Counted from the first letter of the stretch, positions 42,770 to 51,114 are shown. The stretch: 64,000 nucleotides of DNA from Amnibacterium endophyticum (GCF_042680685.1 NZ_JBHUEA010000020.1:12086-76085), one strand, 5' to 3'. Translations and numbers: made by a program. Notes: a model not told the origin generated them from the sequence alone.

Positions 42770-43196
42770 CGACGAGGACGACGCCTTCGGGGACTCCGCG
42801 TCACCCGATCTCGATCAAGGAGCCGAGCGCGCCGCGGTCAGCACCTACTACGGGTCCGCCGACGAGTGGTTCCGCCGGTACTGGCGATATACCTATCGAC
42901 GCCGCGTCTCCCCGAAGGGCACTGGTACCGGCCGGTGGCGGGCCGACTGGTGGGCCAACGACGAAGCCCGGCAACGCATTGAAGCTCTTTGGCGCAGCTG
43001 GGAAGCCTGCCGCCGCGACCCCGGCACCGGCGTCAGCGCCTGGTGGATCAACCACGCTGATCCACAGATGAGCGCCCTGCTCGCCGTTGATGGCTGTTTC
43101 GCGGCCTCTAGCGACGAGAACCTCCCCGGCGACCCCCTGCCCTATACCGAACCGCCGCCGGGCCTCTTCGCTCCCGACCGGTCCTCGGGATCGTGA
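42762..43196 (+). CDS. DUF4913 protein
   Basis: A 144-residue soluble protein with the DUF4913 pattern: a Trp-rich YRRRVSPKGTGTGRWRADWW, then EALWRSWEACRRDPGTGVSAWWINHADPQM. It is the last gene of the transfer operon and overlaps the coupling-protein gene by 8 nt. The family is found almost only in actinobacterial mobile elements. Role unknown. Confidence 0.85.
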   Translation: MTDDEDDAFGDSASPDLDQGAERAAVSTYYGSADEWFRRYWRYTYRRRVSPKGTGTGRWRADWWANDEARQRIEALWRSWEACRRDPGTGVSAWWINHADPQMSALLAVDGCFAASSDENLPGDPLPYTEPPPGLFAPDRSSGS

Positions 43197-43319
43197 GCAC
43201 CCGCTGCAATTACCGTTGTGAGTGGAGCTGCCTCGACCGGCGTCGAGGTGTACGACGAACGATCGCTTGGCCCGACACCCAGCCGCCGCTCAGCCGGACG
43301 CTGATCGCTGCTGTCTGAA

Positions 43320-44222
43320 TCAGCAGGCGGGCAGATTCGGCTGCGCGGACGACTCGACACCAACCAGGGTTGCCGCCCTGATCCACAGACCGTCACCTGT
43401 CCGCACCCACCAGCTGGTGATGTAGGGCTGGCCGTTGCTATCGAACGCGCGGTACGAAGGGCCGGTCGAGACGCATTCGGCCGACGCTGCCCCGTTCTGG
43501 TACCAGTGGAGGCCCGCCGCTGCGGCATGCGACGCGTCAACCCATCCATCGGACGTGGGCTGCGAGTACCCGGCGGTACCGCCGAAGTGTTCGTCGAGGA
43601 TCGTGATCCCCGTGGGCGCGGGCGCGGGCGCAGGCGCAGGCGCGACGGGGGCCTCGGGCGCAGGTGCCGGAGCCTGAGGAGCAGGAGCTCCCGGAGGATC
43701 CGCCGTGACAGCCGGCGCGGGCGCGGCCGACTCCGCGGAAGACGGCGCCGCCTGTGGAGCTGCGGGGGCAGCAGACGAAGTCGTCGGAGCGGGGGCCGGT
43801 TGTGGGGCTGACTGGGCACCGTCTTGGTCAAGACCGTGCTTCACGCCCTCGTTCACGGCCTTCTGAAGTGCCTTACTCTCCGCGCCGCTCTTGGCGCTGT
43901 CGCCGGCGATGCCAGCCTTGACTCCCTTGAGCACGAGTCCCTCGGCCGCCTTGTCGATCACCTGGGATCCGACCGCGCACGTCGGCGCTTCGGACAGGTG
44001 GAAGAACGAGGCGAACCCGCGGAGCAGAGGCGCGTAGAAGGCGTCGGCGTCGTCCGTGAAAGCCCCCTGCGGATCTGTGCCTGGCTGCGCTCCGCTCGGC
44101 TGCTCGCAGTAGTTGTGCGGGTCCGCGTACGCAGGCACGGCAACCGCCACCGAGCCCGCGACAAGGACTCCGACCACGGCGAGGACGACGATCCGGCGGC
44201 GGGGGCGACGGTGTTGCGACAC
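43320..44222 (-). CDS. Secreted protein with long Pro/Ala linker
   Basis: The 300-residue protein has a signal peptide (RRRIVVLAVVGVLVAGSVAVAVPAYA), an N-terminal domain with two cysteines, then about 90 residues rich in Ala and Pro, and a C-terminal domain containing GLHWYQNGAASAECVSTGP and AFDSNGQPYITSWWVRTGDGLWIRAATLVG. The linker probably spans the cell wall. It may expose a small C-terminal domain for mating-pair contact or inhibition of surface competitors. No family was recognised. Confidence 0.7.
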   Translation of the reverse strand: MSQHRRPRRRIVVLAVVGVLVAGSVAVAVPAYADPHNYCEQPSGAQPGTDPQGAFTDDADAFYAPLLRGFASFFHLSEAPTCAVGSQVIDKAAEGLVLKGVKAGIAGDSAKSGAESKALQKAVNEGVKHGLDQDGAQSAPQPAPAPTTSSAAPAAPQAAPSSAESAAPAPAVTADPPGAPAPQAPAPAPEAPVAPAPAPAPAPTGITILDEHFGGTAGYSQPTSDGWVDASHAAAAGLHWYQNGAASAECVSTGPSYRAFDSNGQPYITSWWVRTGDGLWIRAATLVGVESSAQPNLPAC

Positions 44223-44350
44223 TGGGCTTCCTCTCGTTGGGTGAGGCGAGATTCCGAGACGCCGGGCACGCGCGATCTGCGGAGTGGAGCTCTGGGTGAG
44301 CGAGTAGCCGATCTTTCACCACAACCGGAGACGGTTTCCGGCGTGTCGAA

Positions 44351-44364
44351 TTACAGTTCTGTAA
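44351..44364. promoter_or_regulatory. Palindrome TTACAG-TTCTGTAA, possible partition-protein or regulator site
   Basis: A perfect 7-bp inverted repeat (TTACAGT/tCTGTAA-type) 129 nt upstream of the secreted-protein gene. It shares TTACAG with the repeat cluster near parA. The surrounding 44223-44558 contains no gene that I can support. Confidence 0.45.
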
Positions 44365-44558
44365 CACACGGCCATCACCGGGCGACCTGCGCGCTCTTGT
44401 CGTCACTCCGTCACTCAGGGCTGATTAGAGGCGATCGCTGCTTGATCGGCCGGGTCTAAAAGCCTTGGCTCCTGCGGTCGCATGACACGTGGAGCCTCCG
44501 ACGGATCAGAGGTTCGGAGACCCGAGCGTCCCTGACCGAACTTCTCTTGGAAGCTGAA

Positions 44559-45518
44559 TCAACGGCTGCGCTCGGGCCGCTGTGTGCTGCGCGACGTCGC
44601 TCTGCTACCCGTTGCGCGGGGCGTCCTCGCGTTCTCTGTCACGGCCTCAGCAGCTGGTCGTGCGTGGGCCACATCCGCCCGCATCGCGACGGCGACAGCG
44701 TCGGCAGCGAGCCCGGTCTCGCGTAGTCGAAACTCGGTCTGCTCGCGCCGCTCACGCGAGTCGTAGGCCGGCCTCAAGTCGGCGTTGGCCTGCAGTTCGC
44801 CCACGGAGGCGTCGCTGCAGTGCAGTGCTGCCTGCGCGTGGGCGTTCGCCGAGAGCGCACGAAGCTCCTCCACCGTGCTCGTCGAGGTGCCGCCCTCGGC
44901 GACCTGCCGGTCGTACTGGTCCGCCTCGAGCTCCAGCAGCAGGGCACGGTCGGCCTCTGATGCGTCCGCAGCGGCCGTTCGTTCCGGTTCAGTCGCAGGT
45001 GCCGTCAGGGCGGCGTCGCGCTGATCTGCGCGGAGCACCGCGGTGACAGCGGTTGCGGTGTCGTCGTGGCCCTGCCGCTGGTCGTCGCGGCCCGCCCGGT
45101 CCTGGTCGAGGCGGGCCAGCGCGGCTCGGACGGTGTCGGTGTCGACGCCGGTGGCGTGCACGTCGATGCCGTACCGGTCCTGCACCTGCCGCGTGATCGT
45201 GTCGGCGGCGACTGCGGCGCGGGGCTGCTCGTGCTGCCACTGGGCGGCGAGCTGCCACATCGAGGTGATGTCGGCGGGCGCCGCGCGGTCCCACCACTCG
45301 GGCCGGTCGACGAGGGCGAGGCGTGCGGTCGCGGAGGCGCCTTCCGCGCGGTAGCGGGCTTCGAGCTGATGGACTTCCTGCTGCGCACGGTGCTCCGCCT
45401 GACGGGCGGAGTCCTGGCGGGCGCGGGCGTACCGGTCGGCCATCTGGCTCGCGGTAGCGAGTCCGAGCCGGAGGGCGGCCTCAACTTCGTCCTCGACGCC
45501 GGGGTGCTGGTCGCTCAT
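44559..45518 (-). CDS. Hypothetical helical accessory protein of the relaxase operon
   Basis: A 319-residue hydrophilic protein from ATG 45518. It is predicted helical throughout and rich in Ala, Arg, Gln and Asp, with long regions likely to be coiled coil (RYARARQDSARQAEHRAQQE; ARLDQDRAGRDDQRQG). A segment DRPEWWDRAAPADITSMWQLAAQWQHEQPRA is found in other proteins encoded after actinobacterial relaxases. It follows the relaxase gene by 25 nt and is probably a relaxosome accessory. Confidence 0.65.
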   Translation of the reverse strand: MSDQHPGVEDEVEAALRLGLATASQMADRYARARQDSARQAEHRAQQEVHQLEARYRAEGASATARLALVDRPEWWDRAAPADITSMWQLAAQWQHEQPRAAVAADTITRQVQDRYGIDVHATGVDTDTVRAALARLDQDRAGRDDQRQGHDDTATAVTAVLRADQRDAALTAPATEPERTAAADASEADRALLLELEADQYDRQVAEGGTSTSTVEELRALSANAHAQAALHCSDASVGELQANADLRPAYDSRERREQTEFRLRETGLAADAVAVAMRADVAHARPAAEAVTENARTPRATGSRATSRSTQRPERSR

Positions 45519-45543
45519 CGGTCCTGCTCCTTCATCGTGCTCG

Positions 45544-47181
45544 TCATCGCTCAAGGTCCTGCCCGGGCCGGACGGGCCCGCCCCCTCGGGTGGTCGGGAC
45601 GGATACATGTGGCGTGAGCGGGGTCGGCACAGGGCCGCCGCGGGTGCTGGTCGCGATTGCAGCGCGCGCGGCGGTGGCCTGCTGTTCGGGGCTGAGCTGC
45701 TGGAGCGCGTTGCTGCGTTCGATGGCGAGGTAGCTGTCGCGGACCTGCCGGAGCCGGTCCCGAAGTGCCCCGTTGAGCTGCTCGGCCCGCGCTGCGTCAC
45801 CGGCCGCGGTGGCCGCTGCGTGGATGGAGCGGGCGGTAACGGCGAACTGCCGCAGCAGCAGCAGCTCCGCGGTCGCGTTCCGACCGGCGGTCGCCGTTGC
45901 GCTGACCAGGGCAACCGTGTTGGCGATAGAGGGCATCGCGATCGGGCGGGGTCGGGACTCGATCGGTCGTAGCTGCGCGGAGCGGGCGAGGATCCGGGCT
46001 GCGTCCGCCAGCGGTCCGGGCGTGGGTTCGATGCGCCGTGACCAGGCGGCGCACATGCCGGCCATGTCGCGGGCGGCATGCGCCCAAATCGCGTAGTCAT
46101 CGACCGGCACCCTGGTCAGGTAGTCGCGCAGCTTGGCGATGTCGGCGACGTGTTCAGCAAACAGGTCCGGGTGCAGCTCGGCCGCCTCCCGCCCGGCACG
46201 AGCCGGCACCCGGCCCAGTCCACGGCGGACCGCCCGCCACTCCACGACTGCTTCGGTTGCGGAGTCGGGGCGGTCGGGCCAGCCCTTGCGCAGCTCGGGG
46301 AGGGAGAGGTCGCGGGCGAGTTTCTGGCCGCCGTGCCAGACCGGCTTCTCACCCTCCGCAGGTCGCAGGGCGACGGCATAGCCGGTGACGACGTCGTCGC
46401 GGCCGGTCGCGTAGCGGGGGTGCACGAGCAGGCCCTCGCGGCGGAGCCGGCGGACAAACTCGGCCTCGTCCAGCGACGCGGTCGCTGCCGCTCGGACGTA
46501 CCGCTCGAGCGTTTTCGCGTCTACCTCGACCAGGCCCCGCCGGGCCGCGGCTTCGCGGGCGGCGCGGGTCTCCTCCCGCTGATGGAATGCCCGCTCCTGC
46601 ACAGGCACGAGCGGCTGCAGGCCGTGCCGTTGCTCGAGCTCGCGGACGGTCTGCATGGCCCGCTGGTAGTCGTTGTGCACCGACGCCTTGGTGCCGTCTT
46701 CCCGCACCAAAGACACTGCGACGTGCACGTGGTCGTTCCCATTCAAAGAAAGTCCGTGCCGGACCGCGACCCACCGGCAGTCTGCGCGCGCGTTGTCGCC
46801 AGCGAAGCCCATCCGGGTGACGAAGTCCTCCACGATCGCCGCCCACCGGTCGTCGGTCAGCTGCCCCTCCTCGGCGGCGAGCGACAGCGAGCAGTGCCAC
46901 ACCGACCCGTCCACCCGCGATCGCACTGTCTCCCCCGACTCCGTGTCCACGTGCGTCAGGAGCCGGGTGACCTCGACCCCGAACTCCCGCCGGGGCGCGT
47001 CGAGGCTGGCGGCGATCTCGGTCGCCGCGGCGCGGTCGAGGGTGTCGGTGCCGTACATCGTCATCACCGCCGCGTCGCCGGCAATGAGGTGTTGCTCGGT
47101 GTGCTCGTTCGATCGGCCAGGCCCGGCCAGGTACGCCAGCAGGCCGCCCAGGTCGCCGCCGCGCGAGATGGAGGCGATCAC
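45544..47181 (-). CDS. Relaxase/mobilisation nuclease
   Basis: GTG 47181; 545 residues. The N-terminal domain shows the relaxase plan: IASISRGGDLGGLLAYLAGP with the start of the active-site region, then WHCSLSLAAEEGQL, and the metal-binding motif NGNDHVHVAVSLVREDG near residue 135 (H-x-H). The C-terminal 300 residues are helical. It nicks at oriT and leads the strand into the recipient. Its start overlaps the stop of the MobC-like gene (GTGA). The family resembles MOBP/MOBQ-type enzymes; I cannot assign a class with certainty. Confidence 0.88.
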   Translation of the reverse strand: MIASISRGGDLGGLLAYLAGPGRSNEHTEQHLIAGDAAVMTMYGTDTLDRAAATEIAASLDAPRREFGVEVTRLLTHVDTESGETVRSRVDGSVWHCSLSLAAEEGQLTDDRWAAIVEDFVTRMGFAGDNARADCRWVAVRHGLSLNGNDHVHVAVSLVREDGTKASVHNDYQRAMQTVRELEQRHGLQPLVPVQERAFHQREETRAAREAAARRGLVEVDAKTLERYVRAAATASLDEAEFVRRLRREGLLVHPRYATGRDDVVTGYAVALRPAEGEKPVWHGGQKLARDLSLPELRKGWPDRPDSATEAVVEWRAVRRGLGRVPARAGREAAELHPDLFAEHVADIAKLRDYLTRVPVDDYAIWAHAARDMAGMCAAWSRRIEPTPGPLADAARILARSAQLRPIESRPRPIAMPSIANTVALVSATATAGRNATAELLLLRQFAVTARSIHAAATAAGDAARAEQLNGALRDRLRQVRDSYLAIERSNALQQLSPEQQATAARAAIATSTRGGPVPTPLTPHVSVPTTRGGGPVRPGQDLER

Positions 47182-47591
47182 CGGCCGTTCACCACAGCCA
47201 TCGACGCTTCGATCTGCTTTGCGAGCTTGCGGTACTCCGCCACGACCGCGACCGCTTCGGCCGGGAAGCGGCCGTCCGTGTTGGCGTACCGGGCGAGCTG
47301 GTTGACGTTGTTTGCCACCGTCGCCATCTGTCGTTGCAGCTTGAACAGCATCACGATCGCCTGCTTCCGTTCCGCCGCGATCTCCACCCCCGACGCCATC
47401 GCCGACTCGAACAGCAGCCGCGGCACCGTCACATCCCGTACCGCCGCCCGCGCCTGTAGCTGCACGTCCTCCTCCGGCGTCACCGACACCTCGTACCGGC
47501 GCGCCCGACCCGGCCGCCCCGCCGGCACGTTCGCGCGACGCCGCCGCCCGAACGCCCGCCGCGGACTGCCCGCCTCGTCCTCGTCGACCAC
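47178..47591 (-). CDS. MobC-like relaxosome protein
   Basis: GTG 47591 is chosen because GGGAAGGGCGGGG lies just upstream; 137 residues. After a basic N-terminus comes RRYEVSVTPEEDVQLQARAAVRDVTVPRLLFESAMA, a ribbon-helix-helix-type region, then KLQRQMATVANNVNQLARYANTDGRFP, the MobC hallmark. MobC proteins bind oriT and help strand separation. It is coupled to the relaxase gene; the candidate oriT lies directly upstream. Confidence 0.85.
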   Translation of the reverse strand: MVDEDEAGSPRRAFGRRRRANVPAGRPGRARRYEVSVTPEEDVQLQARAAVRDVTVPRLLFESAMASGVEIAAERKQAIVMLFKLQRQMATVANNVNQLARYANTDGRFPAEAVAVVAEYRKLAKQIEASMAVVNGR

Positions 47592-47818
47592 GACACCCCG
47601 CCCTTCCCTGCCCAGCGCAGCGACCCCGCACCGCGGGGACCACACGGCCAGTGTGCCCTCGGGCGAAGCGCAGCGGAAGCCCGATAAGCGCGTTACCCCG
47701 GGTAACGCTATTGCTTGCTCCCCCAACGTCGTCTGCGGGCGTCGGGCGGATTGCGCAGCGGATCCTCCGCTCCCGGTCGCCCTCTGCGCGGTCCGGGGCC
47801 GCGGGTACGGTCGCGGGT
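47592..47818. other. Candidate origin of transfer (oriT)
   Basis: This gap separates mobC (minus strand) from the next plus-strand gene. It contains GCGTTACCC-C-GGGTAACGC (47690-47708), a perfect 9-bp inverted repeat, preceded by GATAAGCGCG at 47683-47692, which resembles the TAAG(T/C)GCGC nick regions of RSF1010- and pSK41-type origins. There are further GC-rich inverted repeats at 47625-47640. Position beside mobC and relaxase is typical of oriT. Confidence 0.55.
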
Positions 47819-48175
47819 ATGAGTACGAGCACAGACCCGGACGACGTCGCTGCTGCCGCCAGGCGGCAGCTCGAGGCGGACACCGAGCGGCGCGTCAACG
47901 CCGTCCGCACCGTCGCCGAAGCCGGCCGCACAGCCGACGAGGCCGACGCCGCGGCTCGCGCTGCGGCCGCCGCGCACGCCGCGGCGTGGGCGGCCGCGGT
48001 CGCGGCCGGGTGGAGCGAGCGGGACCTCAAGCAGATCGGCCTCCGCACCCCCACCGCACCCGCTTCAGGCGGCAGCGGTGCTACTCGCCGGCGCCCTCGC
48101 GCCACCGCGCCGAGCACCCCGGCGGTAGACGCGGACGGGCAGGACGGTGGCGGCGGCGAGGCGCCGTCCGATTAA
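47819..48175 (+). CDS. Small Ala-rich helical protein next to oriT
   Basis: 118 residues from ATG 47819. The first 65 residues form a charged, alanine-rich helix (ADTERRVNAVRTVAEAGRTADEADAAARAAAAAHAA), then GWSERDLKQIGLRTP, then a basic, disordered tail. It diverges from the mobC-relaxase operon across the candidate oriT. It could be an auxiliary oriT-binding protein. No family recognised. Confidence 0.6.
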   Translation: MSTSTDPDDVAAAARRQLEADTERRVNAVRTVAEAGRTADEADAAARAAAAAHAAAWAAAVAAGWSERDLKQIGLRTPTAPASGGSGATRRRPRATAPSTPAVDADGQDGGGGEAPSD

Positions 48176-48440
48176 TAGGCGGAGGGCGGGCTGGGGTGGG
48201 TGACCCCCTGCACCCCTGTGGACGGCACGAGCCGGTCCGCTGCGCGCTCGTCCCGCCCACAGGTGCACAGCGGGACCCACTCCGTCCGCCCGCACCCAGG
48301 CCGCAGGTCACCTTCCCCGCATCAGCTGCGGTCACGCGCGCGCGGCCTGTGTACGGCCTTGAACCCGACGCCCCACCTCCACCGCACGCGCCGGTCGACC
48401 GCGGCTGCACTGCCGTCGGCGCGTGCGCCTGTGGGGCGGG

Positions 48441-48518
48441 GTTGCACTTCGTTCCGTGCCGGTCAAGGGCGCTTCGCGTCCCTGACGGGAGAGCCCTATC
48501 GGGCTCCTCTTGACCGGC
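48441..48518 (+). ncRNA. Structured leader upstream of the 41-residue peptide gene
   Basis: GCCGGTCAAG (48458-48467) pairs perfectly with CTTGACCGGC (48509-48518). Inside are two small hairpins: GGGCGC-TTC-GCGTCCC near 48467-48482 and GAGCCC-TATC-GGGCTC at 48491-48506. It lies 100 nt before the peptide gene, so it may be a 5' leader or small RNA. Apart from this, 48176-48617 holds no gene I can support. Confidence 0.45.
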
Positions 48519-48617
48519 CCTGCACTGCGTGCACCGGGCGGCAGGTAGGCGCTTGCAGCGCTGCTGCACGGCACGCCTCCGGCGTCCCGCACCACCCCCA
48601 ACAGGACGGAACCCGAC

Positions 48618-48743
48618 ATGTCCACGACCCCGACCAACCCCACCATCGACACCACGACCGGGCAGCCGTCGGCGGTGCCGGTCGGGGACTATCTCGTGCC
48701 GGTGGATCCAATGGAGGACCTCGGCTGCGACGCCTGCCAATAG
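48618..48743 (+). CDS. 41-residue peptide with conserved-looking DPMEDLGCDAC end
   Basis: ATG 48618 has AGGACGGA at good spacing. The peptide is Thr/Pro-rich at the start (STTPTNPTIDTTTGQPSAV) and ends VPVDPMEDLGCDACQ, so it has a C-terminal CxxC. Its acidic, compact tail with two cysteines looks selected. It could be a precursor peptide, a small regulator or a metal-binding peptide. It lies between a structured leader and a GC-rich hairpin. Confidence 0.55.
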   Translation: MSTTPTNPTIDTTTGQPSAVPVGDYLVPVDPMEDLGCDACQ

Positions 48744-48765
48744 CCAGACCGCAGCCGCTTCCGGG

Positions 48766-48792
48766 GGAGCGCGAGGGGGCCCGCCCCCTCGC
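48766..48792. terminator. GC-rich hairpin after the peptide gene, shared with 21.3 kb
   Basis: GCGAGGGGG-CCCG-CCCCCTCGC, preceded by GGGGGAGC, is almost the same as the hairpin at 21302-21324. Confidence 0.6.
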
Positions 48793-48807
48793 CCACCACG
48801 CACACGA

Positions 48808-48841
48808 CAGGCCCCGCCCCGATGACTCGGGGCGGGGCCTG
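48808..48841. terminator. Terminator hairpin after DUF4192
   Basis: CAGGCCCCGCCCC pairs perfectly with GGGGCGGGGCCTG over an 8-nt loop, 12 nt beyond the minus-strand stop of the DUF4192 gene. Confidence 0.7.
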
Positions 48842-48852
48842 CCGCGGCTTCG

Positions 48853-49875
48853 TCAGTGGCGCGGGTCGACGCGGAACGCCCACTCCGGCAGCCGCCCGAC
48901 ACTCGTCAGCGTGGTGACGGAGGCGGCGAGGTCACTGCCCGGGTTCAGGCCGGTCGCGGTCGCGGCGAGGCGGGCGGCGAGGCTGCCGCGGCCGAGCGCC
49001 CAGTGCAACCAAGCAAGCATCGCCGCTAGCTCCCCCCGCTCCTCCTCCGACGCACCCGCAGCCGCAGCCATCGCGACCTCAATCAGAGCGTCGAGTCCGG
49101 CGGCGTTCGGGCGGCGGACAGGACCGCCGAGCAGCACCTGCACCCCGAAGGACTCCTCCCCCACCGGCACCGCACCGACTAACTCCGGCCACACCGCCGC
49201 GGCGGCCTCCTCGCCCCATCCGGCGAGGATCAGCGCCAGCGTGCGCAGCACCCCCACCCGCGCCACCGGCCCGAGCCCGACCGCGCCCTCCCGCCCGGCC
49301 AGGGTTGCGGCGAGCAGTCCGAACGCGGCCGCAGGGCCGCCCCCGTGCACGGCCGCCAGCACGCTGGCGGTGTCCGCCTCGCGGCGCCGGTCGGCCGCCG
49401 CACGTGCGGCCGGGTCGATCTCGGGCAGCCGCCCCGCGACCGCCGGGTCGGTCAGGCGCCGCCCGTCCAGCACCTCCGGCACAAACGGGAGCGGACCGCG
49501 GGTGCGGGCGGTCAGGCTGACCCACTCCTCACTGGTGACCAGCAGCAGATCCCGCACCTGATGCCCCGCCCGGTCCGCCGCCTGCGCCAACTCCAGCAAC
49601 GCCACCACATCCGCCGCCGCCTCCCGCGTCGGATTCGGCGTCGACACCACCAACGCCAGCCCGTCGACCGACTCCAGGTTGCAGACCAGCCCCACCGTCG
49701 TCACCGCAGCCGCCGCCGGATCGAACCGGAACCGATCCCGATCCACCCGCATCGCAGACGACGCACGGGTGCCGGTGAACGGGACCACCACCACCGAGTC
49801 GGCGATCGGCATCCCGGTCAGGTGCGGCAGCAGCGCCAAGAACTCGGCAGGCCCTGCAACTCGATGCGTGTTCAT
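48853..49875 (-). CDS. DUF4192 protein
   Basis: From ATG 49875, 340 residues. The family pattern is clear: GPAEFLALLPHLTGMPIADSVVVVPFTGTR at the N-terminus, an RFDP segment, LALVVSTPNPTREAAADVVALLELAQAA, LLVTSEEW, and a helical second half ending ELAAMLAWLHWALGRGSLAARLA with NPGSDLA. DUF4192 proteins are common in actinobacterial chromosomes and conjugative elements; activity unknown. The structured repeat copy B lies just upstream and a perfect hairpin just downstream, mirroring the ArdC cassette. Confidence 0.9.
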   Translation of the reverse strand: MNTHRVAGPAEFLALLPHLTGMPIADSVVVVPFTGTRASSAMRVDRDRFRFDPAAAAVTTVGLVCNLESVDGLALVVSTPNPTREAAADVVALLELAQAADRAGHQVRDLLLVTSEEWVSLTARTRGPLPFVPEVLDGRRLTDPAVAGRLPEIDPAARAAADRRREADTASVLAAVHGGGPAAAFGLLAATLAGREGAVGLGPVARVGVLRTLALILAGWGEEAAAAVWPELVGAVPVGEESFGVQVLLGGPVRRPNAAGLDALIEVAMAAAAGASEEERGELAAMLAWLHWALGRGSLAARLAATATGLNPGSDLAASVTTLTSVGRLPEWAFRVDPRH

Positions 49876-49908
49876 CACTTCGCCCTTCTCTTCTTCCTCG
49901 TTGTTGTT

Positions 49909-50096
49909 GCCGTGAAGGCACGAAGTGCCGAGGAGGGCGGCTGGGCGGGCTGTCAACCCGAAGGGCGGCGGAGGAGAGCAGTCCGCGGCGAAATAAGGGA
50001 GCGCAGCGACCGCGTCGCGGACTGCTCGGGGCGAGTCGGCAGCGCAGCTGCTTGCGGCCCGCACAGCCACCCGTACGCTGCCGCAGGCTTCACGGC
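49909..50096. ncRNA. Candidate structured RNA, copy B
   Basis: A 188-nt repeat of 22584-22773. Outer stem GCCGTGAAG/CTTCACGGC; hairpin GGCAC-GAA-GTGCC; CGGG-CTGTCAA-CCCG; a perfect 12-bp stem GAGCAGTCCGCG (49976-49987) with CGCGGACTGCTC (50016-50027); GGCAGCG/CGCTGCC (50038-50044 with 50076-50082). Stem pairs 4, 8 and 11 differ from copy A on both sides (A-T to C-G, T-A to C-G, G-C to C-G), so pairing is kept. The 28-nt loop (AGGGAGCGCAGCGACCGCGT part) is conserved. Confidence 0.75.
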
Positions 50097-50243
50097 GACA
50101 ACAACGCACCCGCCCCCGCCAGGGCGGGGAGAGCGCAGCCGGCCGCGCAGCGGCCGCCCATCCAGTCGACACAGCCCGCGAAGCGGTCCGCTCGTCTGCA
50201 GTCGAACCGTGCTGCGTGTGGTCGAGGCCCGCCGTCGCCGGGT

Positions 50244-50255
50244 GAACGTATGTTC
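50244..50255. promoter_or_regulatory. LexA-like (SOS) box
   Basis: GAAC-GTAT-GTTC matches the core of the actinobacterial SOS box (GAAC-N4-GTTC). It ends 5 nt before the GTG of the small gene at 50261, so repression by LexA would be direct. Confidence 0.5.
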
Positions 50256-50260
50256 TAGTT

Positions 50261-50581
50261 GTGGGGTCGAACCGGCGGCACGGAGACGCGATCGCCCGGC
50301 AGAAGGACAACGCCCGCGCCGAAGCCCGCGCACTGCAGCCCACCACGCTGCCGATCGAGTTCGTCACCGCCGCCGGCGGCGCTATTCCTCCTGGCCAGCA
50401 GCCCCGACCTGTCTACGCCTGGGTCGAGATCGGCGACACCCTCATCCGCATCGCTGGCACCGCCATCGCCTGGAACAGCCGCTGCGTCCACGTCCGCTGG
50501 ACCGGCACCAACCCTGAACCCACCCACGCCTGGGTCTGGGCCTCCGCCGTCACCCGCGCCGACACCAATCCCGCCCCCTAA
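50261..50581 (+). CDS. Small hypothetical protein, possibly SOS-controlled
   Basis: GTG 50261; 106 residues. The second half (YAWVEIGDTLIRIAGTAIAWNSRCVHVRWTGTNPEPTHAWVWASAV) has alternating strands and tryptophans, resembling a small beta-barrel or SH3-like fold. There is no room for a normal ribosome-binding site after the SOS box, so the transcript may be leaderless. Function not recognised. Confidence 0.6.
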   Translation: MGSNRRHGDAIARQKDNARAEARALQPTTLPIEFVTAAGGAIPPGQQPRPVYAWVEIGDTLIRIAGTAIAWNSRCVHVRWTGTNPEPTHAWVWASAVTRADTNPAP

Positions 50582-50745
50582 TCGACACCGCCTACCGCCT
50601 TCGGACTGCAGCGGCGGGCAAGCGGACACGACGGTCCGCCTATAGGCACCGCCACGACTGCCGGCTGTCGACAACACACGGCATTGACGGGATCAAACGC
50701 CCCTGCGATGCGGGACCTCGCCGGCCAGAGTCCAGGCCATGCCGA

Positions 50746-51114
50746 TCACGACCCGTCGTGGTTGTCGTGCTCGAGCAGGCCCTCATCGCCGGGCAGATCG
50801 TGCCGCTCGGATCTTGTGGTGTCGTGCGGATCATCCAACGTCGACAGCCACTCCTCCGTCCCGTGCAGCGGCGGCTCCAACGGCTCTGCGGATGGCAGGT
50901 CAGTCACCGGAGCCAGCCAGTCCACACCGGTCGTGCCGCGCGCGTCAGGACTCACAGGTCGGCAGCCAGAGATAAGGACACGGCACGAAGGTCGGGCAGC
51001 GCGAGTGCCTTCGATGGTCGAGCGCTGCAGTCCCTCGTAGAAGTTCCATCGGCCCGCGCGGCATGCATCACGGCGCGACGGCGATTTTACTGGCGGGCTG
51101 GACCGGGCCGACAT
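50746..51114 (-). CDS. Possible acidic small protein at the element edge
   Basis: An open frame of 122 codons. Only the second half looks protein-like (acidic: PLEPPLHGTEEWLSTLDDPHD then a charged tail). The first half overlaps the end of the DUF4232 remnant and looks random, so this may be a truncated gene or chance. No other gene is supported in 50582-51067. Confidence 0.25.
   Translation of the reverse strand: MSARSSPPVKSPSRRDACRAGRWNFYEGLQRSTIEGTRAARPSCRVLISGCRPVSPDARGTTGVDWLAPVTDLPSAEPLEPPLHGTEEWLSTLDDPHDTTRSERHDLPGDEGLLEHDNHDGS

Noticed and set aside
46078..48513. 811-codon plus-strand frame opposite relaxase and mobC
   Set aside because: Shadow of real minus-strand genes; it also runs through the candidate oriT and a non-coding gap.
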